Origin: Pseudomonas sp. KK4
GTDB taxonomy: Bacteria > Pseudomonadota > Gammaproteobacteria > Pseudomonadales > Pseudomonadaceae
Assembly: GCF_001984065.1 (NCBI RefSeq)
Contig: NZ_LYVP01000026.1
Coordinates: forward strand, 1-64,000
Length of the DNA stretch: 64,000 bases
Direction of reading: 5' to 3'
The notes under the pieces are model-generated. The model had not been told where the DNA came from. It saw nothing but the letters and a program-made list of their open reading frames with translations, and searched no databases. This document shows, in pieces, positions 42,411-52,074 of the stretch (within the stretch, counting starts at the first letter, position 1; every line of letters starts with the position of its first letter). The position numbers and the translations under genes were made by a program.

Positions 42411-43565
42411 TCAGTTGCGAGCCTGCTGCTCGGCCAGGGTGATGACGTGGACCGTGGTGCCGGCGCTGAGCTTGTCGACGCGTTCGACCAACACCTGCTC
42501 GCCGGCCGACAGGCCCTGGGTGATCTGCCAGTCGGAGCCGAGCATCGTACCGGTGCTGACCACCCGTTCGCGCACTACGCCAGTGGCGTCCACCAGCATC
42601 AGCCGCGCCTGGCCGTCGGCGCCGCGCTGCACCGCTTGCTGGGGCACGAACAACGCCTGCGGGTCGACCCCGGCAGGCGCCACCACGCGCACGTACATGC
42701 CAGGCAGCAGCAGGTTGTCGGGGTTGGCGAACTCGCCGCGCAGGGTCACCTGGCCGGTGCTGCGGTCCACGGAGATATCGGAGAACAGCAACTTGCCATG
42801 GCGTGTCTGGGCGGGGTTGCCCACTTGCAGCGTGACCTCGGCCGAGCCGCTGCCATTGAGGGTCAGGCGTCCGCTGGTCAGGGCCTGCTGAAGGGCCACG
42901 ACCTGATCGGCGGACTGGGTGAAATCGGCGTAGATCGGGTCCAGTTGCTGAATGCGCGCCATTTGCGTGGCTTCGTCCTGGCCCACCAGCGCGCCTTCGC
43001 TGACCAGCGCACGGCCGATGCGGCCGCTGATCGGGGCGCGCACCTGACAGTAATCGAGGTTGAGCCTGGCGCTGGTCAGGTCGGCCTGGGCGGCAAGGCG
43101 ATTGGCCTGGGCGCTCTTGAGATCGGACATGGCGTCGTCGAAGGCTTGCGGGCTGACGGCGTTGATTTGCACCAGTTGTTTGAAGCGCTGGACCTGGGCG
43201 TTGGCGCGATAGACATCGGCTTCGGCCTTGGCCAGTGCGCCCTCTGCACGCATCAAGGCGGCCTTGAGCGGCGCCGGGTCGATGCTGAAGAGCAACTGGC
43301 CAGCCTTGACGTCACTGCCTTCCTGGAAGTGGCGGGTCAGTACCACGCCGGCCACCCGTGCGCGTACTTCGGCGACGCGCACCGGCTCGATGCGACCTGG
43401 CAGGTCGGTGGTCATGGCGAAGGCGCGGGGCTGGACGGTGAGTGTCTTGACTTGCGGTAGGGGGGTACTGGTTTCGGCGGGCGGCTTCTGATCGCCGCAG
43501 GCGGTCAGCCCGAGCAGCGTGATCAGCAGCCAGACGGGTTTCATCGAGGTGAAATCCTTGTGCAT
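42411..43565 (-). CDS. RND efflux membrane fusion protein (lipoprotein)
   Basis: A 384-residue periplasmic adaptor with a lipoprotein signal (LLITLLGLTAC|G), a split lipoyl domain (VAEVRARVAGVVLTRHFQEGSDVKAGQLLF ... YCQVRAPISGRIGRALVSEGALV), a coiled coil and beta-barrel/membrane-proximal domains. ATG 43565 follows AGGGAG; longer readings enter the REP pair. It is co-transcribed with the permease gene. Confidence 0.9.
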   Translation of the reverse strand: MHKDFTSMKPVWLLITLLGLTACGDQKPPAETSTPLPQVKTLTVQPRAFAMTTDLPGRIEPVRVAEVRARVAGVVLTRHFQEGSDVKAGQLLFSIDPAPLKAALMRAEGALAKAEADVYRANAQVQRFKQLVQINAVSPQAFDDAMSDLKSAQANRLAAQADLTSARLNLDYCQVRAPISGRIGRALVSEGALVGQDEATQMARIQQLDPIYADFTQSADQVVALQQALTSGRLTLNGSGSAEVTLQVGNPAQTRHGKLLFSDISVDRSTGQVTLRGEFANPDNLLLPGMYVRVVAPAGVDPQALFVPQQAVQRGADGQARLMLVDATGVVRERVVSTGTMLGSDWQITQGLSAGEQVLVERVDKLSAGTTVHVITLAEQQARN

Positions 43566-43649
43566 TGGTACTCCCTGTTTGGTGCTGTTTTTATTGTGTG
43601 CATAACCAGCGGTAACGGCTGCCATCGGTTCCGCCCTTGGTGCGCCACG

Positions 43650-43758
43650 ATCCCTGTAGGAGCGAGCTCGCTCGCGATGGACGTCAACGATAACGCGGGG
43701 CAGCTGAAACCCCGCGTCGCCTGGGCGTTCATCGCGAGCATGCTCGCTCCTACAGGGA
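43650..43758. repeat. REPIN: inverted REP pair
   Basis: CCTGTAGGAGCGAGCTCGC at 43651 and its mirror ending GCTCGCTCCTACAGGG at 43757 with the loop start GTCAACGATAACGCGGGG. It lies between the efflux operon and the aminotransferase gene. Confidence 0.88.
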
Positions 43759-43770
43759 CAATTGCGAACC

Positions 43771-45192
43771 TCAGCCCCGCGCACGCTCGCTGATCGCACT
43801 CGCCGCGCGGAACAGTATCTGCGCCACGAAATCGATCTCCTGCTCGGTGATGATCAGCGGTGGCAGGAAGCGAACAGTAGCACCGTGGCGGCCGCCCAGC
43901 TCGACAATCAAACCGTGTTGCAGGCACGCCTGTTGCAAAGCCTTGGCGCGGGCGGTGTCTACCGGTGGGTGGCCCTGGGCGTCTGGGGCGCCCTGGGGGT
44001 CGACGATTTCCATGCCGAGCATCAGGCCGCGGCCGCGCACGTCGCCGATCCAGTCGAACTCGCTCTGCAATGACAGCAGTTGTTTGCGCAAATGCGCACC
44101 GGCGGTCCCGGCGTGGGCCACCAGGCCTTCGTCGCGGATGAAACGCAAGGTCGCGGTACCGGCGGCCATGGCCAATTGATTGCCACGGAAGGTGCCGGCG
44201 TGGGCACCCGGTTGCCAGACGTCCAGCGAATCGTTGTAGACCATCACCGAGAGCGGCAGGCCGCCACCGATGGCTTTGGACAGGGTAATCACGTCCGGGA
44301 CAATGCCCGAGTGCTCGAAGCCGAACATGCGCCCGCTGCGGGCGATGCCGCATTGAATTTCATCGACGATCAACGGAATGCCGTGGGCCTGGGTCAGGCG
44401 ACGCAGTTCCTGCATCCAGCGATCCGGCGCGGTGATCACCCCGCCCTCACCCTGGATCGGTTCGAGGATCATCGCCGCCGGTGCGGTGACGCCGCTTTCC
44501 GGGTCATTGAGCAGATGCTCCAGGTAGCGCACGTTCAGGGTCACGCCCTGCTCGCCGGCCACGCCGAACGGGCAACGGTAATCGTGGGGGAACGGCAGGC
44601 GCTGGACGCCGGCCATCAGGCCGCCCAGGGCGTTTTTCGGCGACAGGTTGCCGCTGATCGCCAGCGTGCCCAAGGTCATGCCGTGGTAGGCCCCTTCAAA
44701 GGCCAGTACCGAATGCCGGCCCGTGGCGGTGCGGGTCAGCTTCAGTGCCGCTTCCACCGCATCGGCGCCACTGGGGCCACAAAACTGGATGCGCGCGTTT
44801 CGCGCAAAGTCGGCTGGCAGGCAGCCGAAGATTTCCTGTACGAATGCGTCCTTCACCGGGGTCATCAGGTCCAGGGTGTGCATCGGCACGCCAGCGGCCA
44901 TGACCTGGGTGATGGCTTCGACGATCACCGGATGGTTATGCCCCAGCGCCAGGGTGCCGGCACCGGCCAGGCAATCGACGAACACCTGTCCACGACTGTC
45001 CTGCACGTAGATGCCATGGGCCCGTTCCAGCACCAGCGGAATGCGCCGAGGGTAACTGCGGGCGTTGGATTCCTGCTGTTGCTGGCGCTCCAGCATCGGC
45101 GTCGGATCAAGGCAGTACGGGGTCGACAACCCGCGGTGCAACAGGCGTAGCTGTTGCGCGCCACCCGATGTGACATTCGAAAAAGCACTCAT
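43771..45192 (-). CDS. L-2,4-diaminobutyrate:2-oxoglutarate aminotransferase
   Basis: A 473-residue class III PLP aminotransferase of the PvdH/Dat type. It shows DCLAGAGTLALGHNHP, FCGPSGADAVEAALKLTRTATGR, EPIQGEGGV, VDEIQCGIARSG and the PLP-lysine region TLSKAIGGGLPLSVM. It makes L-2,4-diaminobutyrate from aspartate semialdehyde. One NRPS A domain in this locus carries a Dab-type code, so it probably supplies that monomer. GGAGGAAATC precedes the ATG. It could also serve pyoverdine, whose genes are not in the window. Confidence 0.87.
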   Translation of the reverse strand: MSAFSNVTSGGAQQLRLLHRGLSTPYCLDPTPMLERQQQQESNARSYPRRIPLVLERAHGIYVQDSRGQVFVDCLAGAGTLALGHNHPVIVEAITQVMAAGVPMHTLDLMTPVKDAFVQEIFGCLPADFARNARIQFCGPSGADAVEAALKLTRTATGRHSVLAFEGAYHGMTLGTLAISGNLSPKNALGGLMAGVQRLPFPHDYRCPFGVAGEQGVTLNVRYLEHLLNDPESGVTAPAAMILEPIQGEGGVITAPDRWMQELRRLTQAHGIPLIVDEIQCGIARSGRMFGFEHSGIVPDVITLSKAIGGGLPLSVMVYNDSLDVWQPGAHAGTFRGNQLAMAAGTATLRFIRDEGLVAHAGTAGAHLRKQLLSLQSEFDWIGDVRGRGLMLGMEIVDPQGAPDAQGHPPVDTARAKALQQACLQHGLIVELGGRHGATVRFLPPLIITEQEIDFVAQILFRAASAISERARG

Positions 45193-45322
45193 GATTTCCT
45201 CCAGGGAGGCTGGTTTTGGAAGGGTACAGGGCAGCCTGAAAACGAACGCTTCAGGTCACGAAAGCCGTGAAACCGGATGCGGAGAATCCTTCCCCCGCTT
45301 CCATGGTTTTACAGGGGTCGCA

Positions 45323-47383
45323 TTACATGTCGTAGCGCAGGACCAGACCGGCAGTGCGCGGGGCACCGACATCGATGTTGTCGCCACTGCGGTTGTTGGT
45401 GACGTAGCCCTGGTCGAAGGCGTTTTTCAAATAGCCGGATAGCGCGACATTCTTGGTGATCTTGTACTCGGCGTTGAAGTTGGCCAGCCAGTAGTTGTCG
45501 GCACGGCGCTCGCCGGTGACTTGACCTGCGTCATCGAACTCGTACTCCGACGGGGCGGTGCTCTGATAGACCACGTCGGTGTTGAGGGTCACGCGGTCGT
45601 TCCAGCGATAGGTCGCGCCCATGGTCATCTTGTATTTCGGCGAGAACAGGAAGTCTTCGCCGCTCATGTCGCGGCCGTCGCTGGTGACGAAGTCCTTGTA
45701 CTTGCCATCGGTCACCGAGGCGCCGGCGTTCAAGGTCAACTGTTGGCCGAAGTCTTTCTCGACGGAAAGTTCCAGACCCTTGATGTCACTGCGACCCGCG
45801 TTGTACACGTCGAAGAACTCGGTTTGCGGGTTCACGACGCTGACCTGCTGATCCTTCCAGTCGGTGTAGTAGAGGTTGGCACGGGTACGCAGGGTCTTGT
45901 CCATGAACGCACCACGGTACGACAACTCGTAGTTGGTGGTGTATTCCGGATCGTAGGCGGTATGACCGCTGCCGGCGCGAACGTTGACGCCGCCGCCGCG
46001 ATAGCCGCGCTGCACCATGAAGCCAACGTATTGGTTATCGGCCAGCTCGTAGTCGATGCCCAGCTTCGGCAACACGGCATCGGAGGTCTGCTTGTCCTTG
46101 CCCGGCTCAGAGAAGTCATCGGCCTTGACGTTGGTGTCGTTGGTCTCGTGGTCGTAGCGCAGGCCGGTGATCAGGGTCCAGCGCGGGGCGAAGGTCCAGT
46201 TGACCTCACCGAAGACGGCGCCGTTCTTGATCGTGGTGTCGCCCTTGACCGTGCCGCGCAGTTGCGTGTTGTTAAACAAGCGGTCGTGGAAGTTGTTGGT
46301 GTTGTGGCCGTAGTAGACGCCGGCGAAGCTCTTGATGGTGTCAGAGGTGTAGTTCAGGCGCAGTTCCTGGCTGAACAGGTCGCCGTATTGCTTGCGCAGC
46401 ACGAACTGGTTGCCGGCGGACGACTGGTCGAAGTCCAGGCGCGCGTCATAGTCGGAGTCGGTGTTGGCCGTGAGGCTGGTGAGGGACCAGTCATCATTGA
46501 GCCGGTAGTCGATCTTGGCGCTGACGGTGTCCTGCTTGAGCTTGTCGTAGGCTTCGGTGTTGGAGTCGATCTTGTAATAACGGATCGTGTCGCCCTGGCG
46601 AATCGACGAGTTATCGCCCTTGCGGCTTTCACCGTGGGCATAGGTCAACAGCACGTCGGTATCGTCGTTCGGCAGGATCAGCAGCTTGCCCCGGGCGTTG
46701 GCGGTGCGGGTCGGGTTGGCATCATCGCCGTTGAACAGGTTCTCGATGTAGCCGTCGCCTTCCTGGTAATCGACGGCGATGCGGCCGGCGATCTTGTCGT
46801 CGACGATCGAGCCGCCACCGGCCACCGCACCACCACGCTCACCGTAGGTGCCGCCATTGGCCTGCGCCGAAAAGCTCGGTACGAAGGTCGGGTTCCTGGT
46901 CTGAATAACCACTGCACCGGCCAGCGAGTTGCGGCCCTGGGTGGTGGATTGCGGGCCGAGGAACACTTCGACCTGCTCGACATCCCACAGCGGCATGGGG
47001 CTCAGGGTCAGCGAACGGTTGGGCTGTACGGCGCCGTCGACGAATACCGACACCGCACCATTGAGCGCGGCGGGGCCCTGGTCATCGAAACCGGAGACCG
47101 GCACGCCGCGGATACCCCAGTTTTCGTTGCCGGAGGTGTTGTACACACCCGGGGTGCGGGCGAATACGTCGACCAGACTGTGGTCTTCCTTCTCGCGCAG
47201 TTGCTTGTCCGTAACGACGGCTACACTCGACTGCGTTTCTTCCAGGGAACGGTTGATTTTTTCACCCGTTACCGTGATCGGAGCGATCTCCATCGAGGTC
47301 GATTGCTCTGCTGCCCATGCATTGTGGGTCAGGCAGATCGCCGACCCCACAGCCAATGCAATTGTAGTTTTTTTGTAATTCAC
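45323..47383 (-). CDS. TonB-dependent siderophore receptor
   Basis: A 686-residue outer-membrane receptor with a signal peptide (KKTTIALAVGSAICLTHNAWA), a TonB-box-like IAPITVTGE, a plug domain (SLVDVFARTPGVYN; LWDVEQVEVFLGPQSTTQGRNSLAGAVVIQTRNP) and a 22-strand barrel. There is no N-terminal STN signalling domain, so it does not act as a FpvA-style transducer. GTG 47383 is chosen because GGGGAGCGGGG precedes it and gives the signal peptide. Divergent from the NRPS genes across a Fur-box-like site, it is probably the cognate receptor of the siderophore made here. Confidence 0.9.
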   Translation of the reverse strand: MNYKKTTIALAVGSAICLTHNAWAAEQSTSMEIAPITVTGEKINRSLEETQSSVAVVTDKQLREKEDHSLVDVFARTPGVYNTSGNENWGIRGVPVSGFDDQGPAALNGAVSVFVDGAVQPNRSLTLSPMPLWDVEQVEVFLGPQSTTQGRNSLAGAVVIQTRNPTFVPSFSAQANGGTYGERGGAVAGGGSIVDDKIAGRIAVDYQEGDGYIENLFNGDDANPTRTANARGKLLILPNDDTDVLLTYAHGESRKGDNSSIRQGDTIRYYKIDSNTEAYDKLKQDTVSAKIDYRLNDDWSLTSLTANTDSDYDARLDFDQSSAGNQFVLRKQYGDLFSQELRLNYTSDTIKSFAGVYYGHNTNNFHDRLFNNTQLRGTVKGDTTIKNGAVFGEVNWTFAPRWTLITGLRYDHETNDTNVKADDFSEPGKDKQTSDAVLPKLGIDYELADNQYVGFMVQRGYRGGGVNVRAGSGHTAYDPEYTTNYELSYRGAFMDKTLRTRANLYYTDWKDQQVSVVNPQTEFFDVYNAGRSDIKGLELSVEKDFGQQLTLNAGASVTDGKYKDFVTSDGRDMSGEDFLFSPKYKMTMGATYRWNDRVTLNTDVVYQSTAPSEYEFDDAGQVTGERRADNYWLANFNAEYKITKNVALSGYLKNAFDQGYVTNNRSGDNIDVGAPRTAGLVLRYDM

Positions 47384-47490
47384 GCCCCGCTCCCCTGCGA
47401 CAGATATTGGTCTTTCTTCTAAGTCCAGAACGCTGATTGTCCCCAGCCGGCAGGAGTCTAATCCAAAAAAAAAATTAAGGGAATAAGATT

Positions 47491-47509
47491 GATAATGGAT
47501 CTCATTTGT
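47491..47509. promoter_or_regulatory. Fur box
   Basis: GATAATGGATCTCATTTGT matches the 19-bp Fur consensus GATAATGATAATCATTATC at 12 positions, including the whole left GATAATG and TCATT on the right. It lies in the AT-rich 254-base spacer between the receptor and the first hydroxylase gene, so it could repress both divergent promoters under iron sufficiency. Confidence 0.65.
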
Positions 47510-47637
47510 AATAAATATGCCGCCATGTATCGGTGACAATACATTTCAGCGGACCAGAGCGTAGCTGCCTTTGCCTTGATTTCCAGGCAGTCAACGCTTG
47601 ATCCGCCTGACTGAAAAAGAAAAAAGGATGCGCAAGG

Positions 47638-48615
47638 ATGACTTCAATCGAACACCTGAGCGGACGTTCAGAACCTTTTTCCCATGCCCCATCGATCGAC
47701 CCTGCGTCGACATTGCCAGTGCTGGTAAAGGGGGAGCCGGGACAGTCGATCCATGATCTGGACGCGTCGGTTCGCGCCACGCTCGACCAGGCGCTGAGCA
47801 CGGTCGGGGGCGTCCTGTTTCGCGGCTTCAGCGTGCCCACGCCCATCGATTTCAAGCGCTTCGCCGCCAGTTTCGGCGCACCGCTGGCCAGCTACGAATT
47901 CGGCTCCACGCCACGCAGCAAAGTGTTCGCCGGGGTCTACAGCTCCACCGAATACCCGGCCCATCAATTCATCCCCTTGCACAACGAACAGGCCTACACC
48001 CGGCCCTGGCCTTCGCGCATCTGGTTCCACTGCATCAAGGCCAGCGAGACCGGCGGCGAAACGCCGATCGCCGACAGCCGCCTGATCCATCAGCGCATGC
48101 CCGCCGAGATTCGCGAGCTGTTCGCCAGCCGCGAGCTGCTCTATGTGCGCAACTACAGCGGCGCCCTCGACCTGCCATGGCAGAAGGTGTTCAACACCCA
48201 AGACCGCGCCCAGGTCGAACGCTACTGCCAGGACAACGGCATCGAGTGGCAGTGGAAAGCCGACGGCGAACTGCGCACCCGGCAGCGCTGCGCCGCCGTG
48301 TTGCAACACCCCGAGACCGGTGAATGGGTGTGGTTCAACCAGGCTCACCTGTTCCATGTCTCGGCCATCGAACCGACTGTGCGCGCCAGCCTGCTGGCCG
48401 CCGTGGGTGAAGAGAACCTGCCGCGCCACGTGTATTTCGGCGACGGCTCGGCCATCGCCGATCAGGTGCTCGACACCGTACGCGAGGTCTATCGCCAGAC
48501 TGCCGTCAGCTTCCCCTGGCAGCCCGGCGACATTCTGATGCTCGACAACCGACTGGTCGCACACGGCCGCAACCCTTACACCGGTGACCGCAAGGTCATC
48601 GTTGCCATGGCGTGA
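47638..48615 (+). CDS. SyrP/TauD-family Fe(II)/2-oxoglutarate beta-hydroxylase
   Basis: A 325-residue non-haem iron dioxygenase with the H-x-E ligand motif PLHNEQAY (His115, Glu117) and distal His309 in LDNRLVAHGRNPY, as in SyrP-type enzymes acting on carrier-bound amino acids. SyrP-type proteins make beta-hydroxy-Asp in lipopeptides and siderophores. As the first gene after the Fur-box spacer, it probably hydroxylates an Asp or His residue to create an iron ligand. It is followed after seven bases by the loading NRPS. Confidence 0.85.
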   Translation: MTSIEHLSGRSEPFSHAPSIDPASTLPVLVKGEPGQSIHDLDASVRATLDQALSTVGGVLFRGFSVPTPIDFKRFAASFGAPLASYEFGSTPRSKVFAGVYSSTEYPAHQFIPLHNEQAYTRPWPSRIWFHCIKASETGGETPIADSRLIHQRMPAEIRELFASRELLYVRNYSGALDLPWQKVFNTQDRAQVERYCQDNGIEWQWKADGELRTRQRCAAVLQHPETGEWVWFNQAHLFHVSAIEPTVRASLLAAVGEENLPRHVYFGDGSAIADQVLDTVREVYRQTAVSFPWQPGDILMLDNRLVAHGRNPYTGDRKVIVAMA

Positions 48616-48622
48616 ATTGCAC

Positions 48623-51600
48623 ATGTTCTCTTTCAAACACTGGATCGACGTGCTGGACACCCACGCCCGGCACTTTCCACAGCGCGCGGCCCTGCACTTT
48701 TTGCCGGACGGCGTCGAGATCGGCGAAACCCTGACCTTTGCTCAACTGCACGAACAGAGCCAGTCCCTGGCGGCGGCGCTGCAAGCGCGTTACGCAGCGG
48801 GTGACCGGGTGCTGTTGATGCTGCCCAGCAGCCTCGACTACGCCCGTGCCTTCTGCGCCTGCCTGTATGCCGGGCTGATCGCCGTGCCGCTGTTTCCCCC
48901 ACCGTCGCGCAAGCCCCGTCATCTGGATCGGGTGCGCAACGTGGTGGTGGATGCCGAACCTGCGCTGATTCTCGCCCCTGCCGACTATTGCCCGAGCCTG
49001 CGAGAACTGGTCAAGGGCCGGGTCGAGGTGTCCACGGTCGAAGACCTCGGCACGCCGCCCGCCAGTCAATGGACCCGTCCGCAAGTCGACGGCGCCACCG
49101 TGGCCTTCCTGCAATACACCTCCGGCTCCACCGGCAACCCCAAAGGCGTCGAAGTGCGCCAGCGCAACCTGATCGCCAACGTCGAGCTGATGCGCCAGGC
49201 CTACGGCTTCGATGAGCACGGCGCCATGGTCAACTGGCTGCCGCTGTACCACGACATGGGCCTGATCGGCGGCATGCTGGCTCCTTTATACAGCGGCATG
49301 CCCTGCTACCTGATCGCCTCGCAGACCTTCGTCAACGCACCGTCCACCTGGCTGCAGGCGTTGAGCCGTTACCGCGCCACCGCCAGCTTCGCCCCGAACT
49401 TCGCCTACGCCCTGTGCAACCGCGTGGCCAGCGACCACCTGATCGCCCAGCTCGACCTCAGCGCCTGGCAGCACGCGATCAATGGCGCCGAACCGATCCA
49501 TCCCGGCACCCTCGACACCTTCGTCCAGCGTTTTTCCGCCTGCGGCCTGAACCCGCTGGCGATCAGCCCCGGCTACGGCCAGGCCGAAGCCACGCTGTGC
49601 GTGAGCGCCACGCCGGCCGATGCATTGCCGGTGGTGCTGCGCCTGGACAAGGCCGTGCTGGAAACCGGCCGCGTCGCCCTGGCAGCCGCCGAGGCCCCGG
49701 CAGTGGAGTTCGTGGCCTGCGGTTATCCGCAAGCGCTGCACAGCATCGCCATTGTCAACCCGCACACCCATGAACGCTGCGCCGTCGACCACATCGGCGA
49801 AGTCTGGCTGCAAGGCCCGAGCAACGCCGAGGCCTACTGGAAGAATCCCGAAGCCAGCCGCGAGGCCTTCCAGGCGCAGATCGTCGGCGAAACCGGCCAC
49901 TATTTGCGTTCCGGCGACCTGGGCTTCATGCACGAAGGCCAAGTGGTGATCTGCGGTCGGGTCAAGGATTTGCTGATCCTCAACGGACGCAACCTGTACC
50001 CCCACGACATCGAATTCGCCATCACCGATGCCGAGCCGGGCATTCGCACCGGGCGCGTCGCCGCCTTCTCGGAAATGGACCCGGTGCTGGGTCGCGAGAA
50101 ACTGGTGATCGTCGCCGAGCCCCATCGCAAATACGTCTATCCGGGCCATCACCCGGCGCTGTTCGCCTCGATGCAGGACGCCGTGCGCGAAGCCGCCGAC
50201 TGCGGCATCGACCAGATCGTGCTGGTGGAGGCCGGCACCATCCCGATGACCACCAGCGGCAAGATCGCCCGCCAGGGCGCGCGCAAGCAATTGGCCGCGG
50301 GCACCCTGAGCGTGATCGTCCAATACGGCGGACAAGTCGCGGTTCTCAAGGACAGCATCGACCTGGCGCAACTGCACGAGCGCACGGCCAACGCCTCGGA
50401 AGACGCCCTGGACGCATGCCGCCAGTGGCTGGAGCAGACCCTGTATGAGGTTAACCCGTACCTGAGCGTGGACTTCGACAAAAGCCTGATCGGTCTCGGC
50501 CTGGACTCCATCCGCATCGCCGACTTCGCCGCGCGCCTGCACCAGCACCTGGGCTGGAACCTCCAGACCCATCCGCTGTTCGGCGAGCAGACCCTGGGCG
50601 AATGGGCCCAGGCGCTGCTGGACTTCCTCAGCGAACCGGCGCCCGAAGCCGCGTCCGAGGCCGAGCGCGCCAGCCTCGGCCAGCCCCATGGCCGACAATC
50701 CTTTGCCCAGAGCCGCCTGTGGTTCCTGCGCCAGCTCGACCCCAACGACACCCGGCACAACCTGGTGCTGCACCTGCGCCTGCAAGGCGCACTGGACAGC
50801 GAAGCCCTGGCCCTGCGCCTCAATGCCCTGGCCCTGCGCCACAGCGTTTTGCGCACGGTGTACCACGATGACGTCGACGGCCCGCAACAACGGATCCTGC
50901 CATCGGCGACGGTGCCGCTGACCTGGCACGACTGGCGCTATCAACCGCTTGCCCTGCAACAGCAAGCCGTCAGCGACTGCCTGGCCCGTGAGCATGCGAC
51001 CCCGGTCGATCTGCAAAACGGCCCACTGTTGCGCGCGCACCTGTTCAGCCGCGACGATGAGCAGCACGACCTGTTGCTGACCCTGCACCACATCGCCTTC
51101 GACGGACGATCCACCCAGCTGTTGCTGGCCGAACTGGCCGGGGCGGCTGCAGACAGGCAGCCGTTGCAGTACCTGGATTTCGCCCGCTGGGAAGCCGAGC
51201 ATTGGAACCTCGAGCGGGTCGCCGCCGAACAACAGTTCTGGCGTGAGCACCTGGGCAGCGTGCCGCAAACCCTGGACTTGGGCGGCAGCGGTCAACTCCC
51301 GGGCCAGCACAGCCTCAAGTTCACCCTGCCCCAGGCCAGCTGTGACACCTTGACTGTGCTTGCCCGCGAACAGGGCATGACCCTCTTCATGCTTTTGCTG
51401 GCCAGCTATCAACTGGTGCTCCGGCAACTGGGCGGGCAGCAGCAGTTCCTGCTGGGCACCGACGTCAGCGGCCGGCCACTGGCCGAGCACAACGAGGTGA
51501 TCGGCTTCTTCGTCAACCAACTGACCCTGCGCTGCGATCTGCGGGGCGAACCGACCCTGGCCGACTTCCTCGGGCAGGTCCGCGATCAGGCGCGACTGGC

Positions 51601-52057
51601 CTACGCCCACCAGGGCCTGCCATTCGATCTGGTGGTCTCGGCGCTGGCGCCGCAGCGCCGTGCCGGGCACTCGCCGCTGTTCCAGGTCAAGCTCAACTAT
51701 CAGCCGTCGCGGGTCAACCCGACCGCAATCGCCGGCGCGCAAATGACCTCGCTGGACGTGGCACAAGACCCCGGCGATTTCCATCTGGTGCTGGACCTGG
51801 TGCATGGCAGCCAGGGCATCGAGGCCACCCTGAAATTCCGTGGCGAACACTTCGATCAGGCCCGCGCCCTGCGCCTGCAACACCTGTGGACGCGCCTGCT
51901 GGACGAGAGCCGCGAGCTGCTTGGGCAATCGCTGCCGGCCCTGGCCGAACGCATCGACGCCTGGGACCAGGCGTTCCAGCGCGAACGCCAGCACAGCCAG
52001 GCCCTCGCCGGTCGCAGCCAGATGCTGCAAACCAAACGTCGCTCACTGCCCCTTTAA
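48623..52057 (+). CDS. NRPS loading protein: FAAL - T - C
   Basis: A 1144-residue protein. Residues 1-590 form a fatty acyl-AMP ligase (YTSGSTGNPKGVEVRQRNLIAN; LPLYHDMGLIGGMLAPLYSG; YLRSGDLGFMHEGQVVICGRVKDLLILNGRNLYPHDIE). A carrier domain follows with Ser629 in LGLDSIRI. A condensation domain has the intact HHIAFDG (His822-Gly828) and ends with no adenylation domain. It activates a fatty acid, loads it on its own carrier and joins it to the first amino acid held on the next protein. This is the starter arrangement of lipopeptide siderophores. ATG 48623 matches FAAL N termini. Confidence 0.92.
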   Translation: MFSFKHWIDVLDTHARHFPQRAALHFLPDGVEIGETLTFAQLHEQSQSLAAALQARYAAGDRVLLMLPSSLDYARAFCACLYAGLIAVPLFPPPSRKPRHLDRVRNVVVDAEPALILAPADYCPSLRELVKGRVEVSTVEDLGTPPASQWTRPQVDGATVAFLQYTSGSTGNPKGVEVRQRNLIANVELMRQAYGFDEHGAMVNWLPLYHDMGLIGGMLAPLYSGMPCYLIASQTFVNAPSTWLQALSRYRATASFAPNFAYALCNRVASDHLIAQLDLSAWQHAINGAEPIHPGTLDTFVQRFSACGLNPLAISPGYGQAEATLCVSATPADALPVVLRLDKAVLETGRVALAAAEAPAVEFVACGYPQALHSIAIVNPHTHERCAVDHIGEVWLQGPSNAEAYWKNPEASREAFQAQIVGETGHYLRSGDLGFMHEGQVVICGRVKDLLILNGRNLYPHDIEFAITDAEPGIRTGRVAAFSEMDPVLGREKLVIVAEPHRKYVYPGHHPALFASMQDAVREAADCGIDQIVLVEAGTIPMTTSGKIARQGARKQLAAGTLSVIVQYGGQVAVLKDSIDLAQLHERTANASEDALDACRQWLEQTLYEVNPYLSVDFDKSLIGLGLDSIRIADFAARLHQHLGWNLQTHPLFGEQTLGEWAQALLDFLSEPAPEAASEAERASLGQPHGRQSFAQSRLWFLRQLDPNDTRHNLVLHLRLQGALDSEALALRLNALALRHSVLRTVYHDDVDGPQQRILPSATVPLTWHDWRYQPLALQQQAVSDCLAREHATPVDLQNGPLLRAHLFSRDDEQHDLLLTLHHIAFDGRSTQLLLAELAGAAADRQPLQYLDFARWEAEHWNLERVAAEQQFWREHLGSVPQTLDLGGSGQLPGQHSLKFTLPQASCDTLTVLAREQGMTLFMLLLASYQLVLRQLGGQQQFLLGTDVSGRPLAEHNEVIGFFVNQLTLRCDLRGEPTLADFLGQVRDQARLAYAHQGLPFDLVVSALAPQRRAGHSPLFQVKLNYQPSRVNPTAIAGAQMTSLDVAQDPGDFHLVLDLVHGSQGIEATLKFRGEHFDQARALRLQHLWTRLLDESRELLGQSLPALAERIDAWDQAFQRERQHSQALAGRSQMLQTKRRSLPL

Positions 52058-52074
52058 CCGAGTTGGATGCCTCT

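Noticed and set aside
42411..45192. Assignment of the aminotransferase as part of a pyoverdine locus (pvdH)
   Set aside because: No other pyoverdine gene (pvdL, pvdI/J/D, pvdE, fpvA with STN domain) is present; the Dab code in the local NRPS explains it better.
49286..52030. A 914-codon minus-strand frame opposite the FAAL-NRPS gene
   Set aside because: No domain motifs, and composition typical of an antisense shadow; the plus-strand protein is certain.
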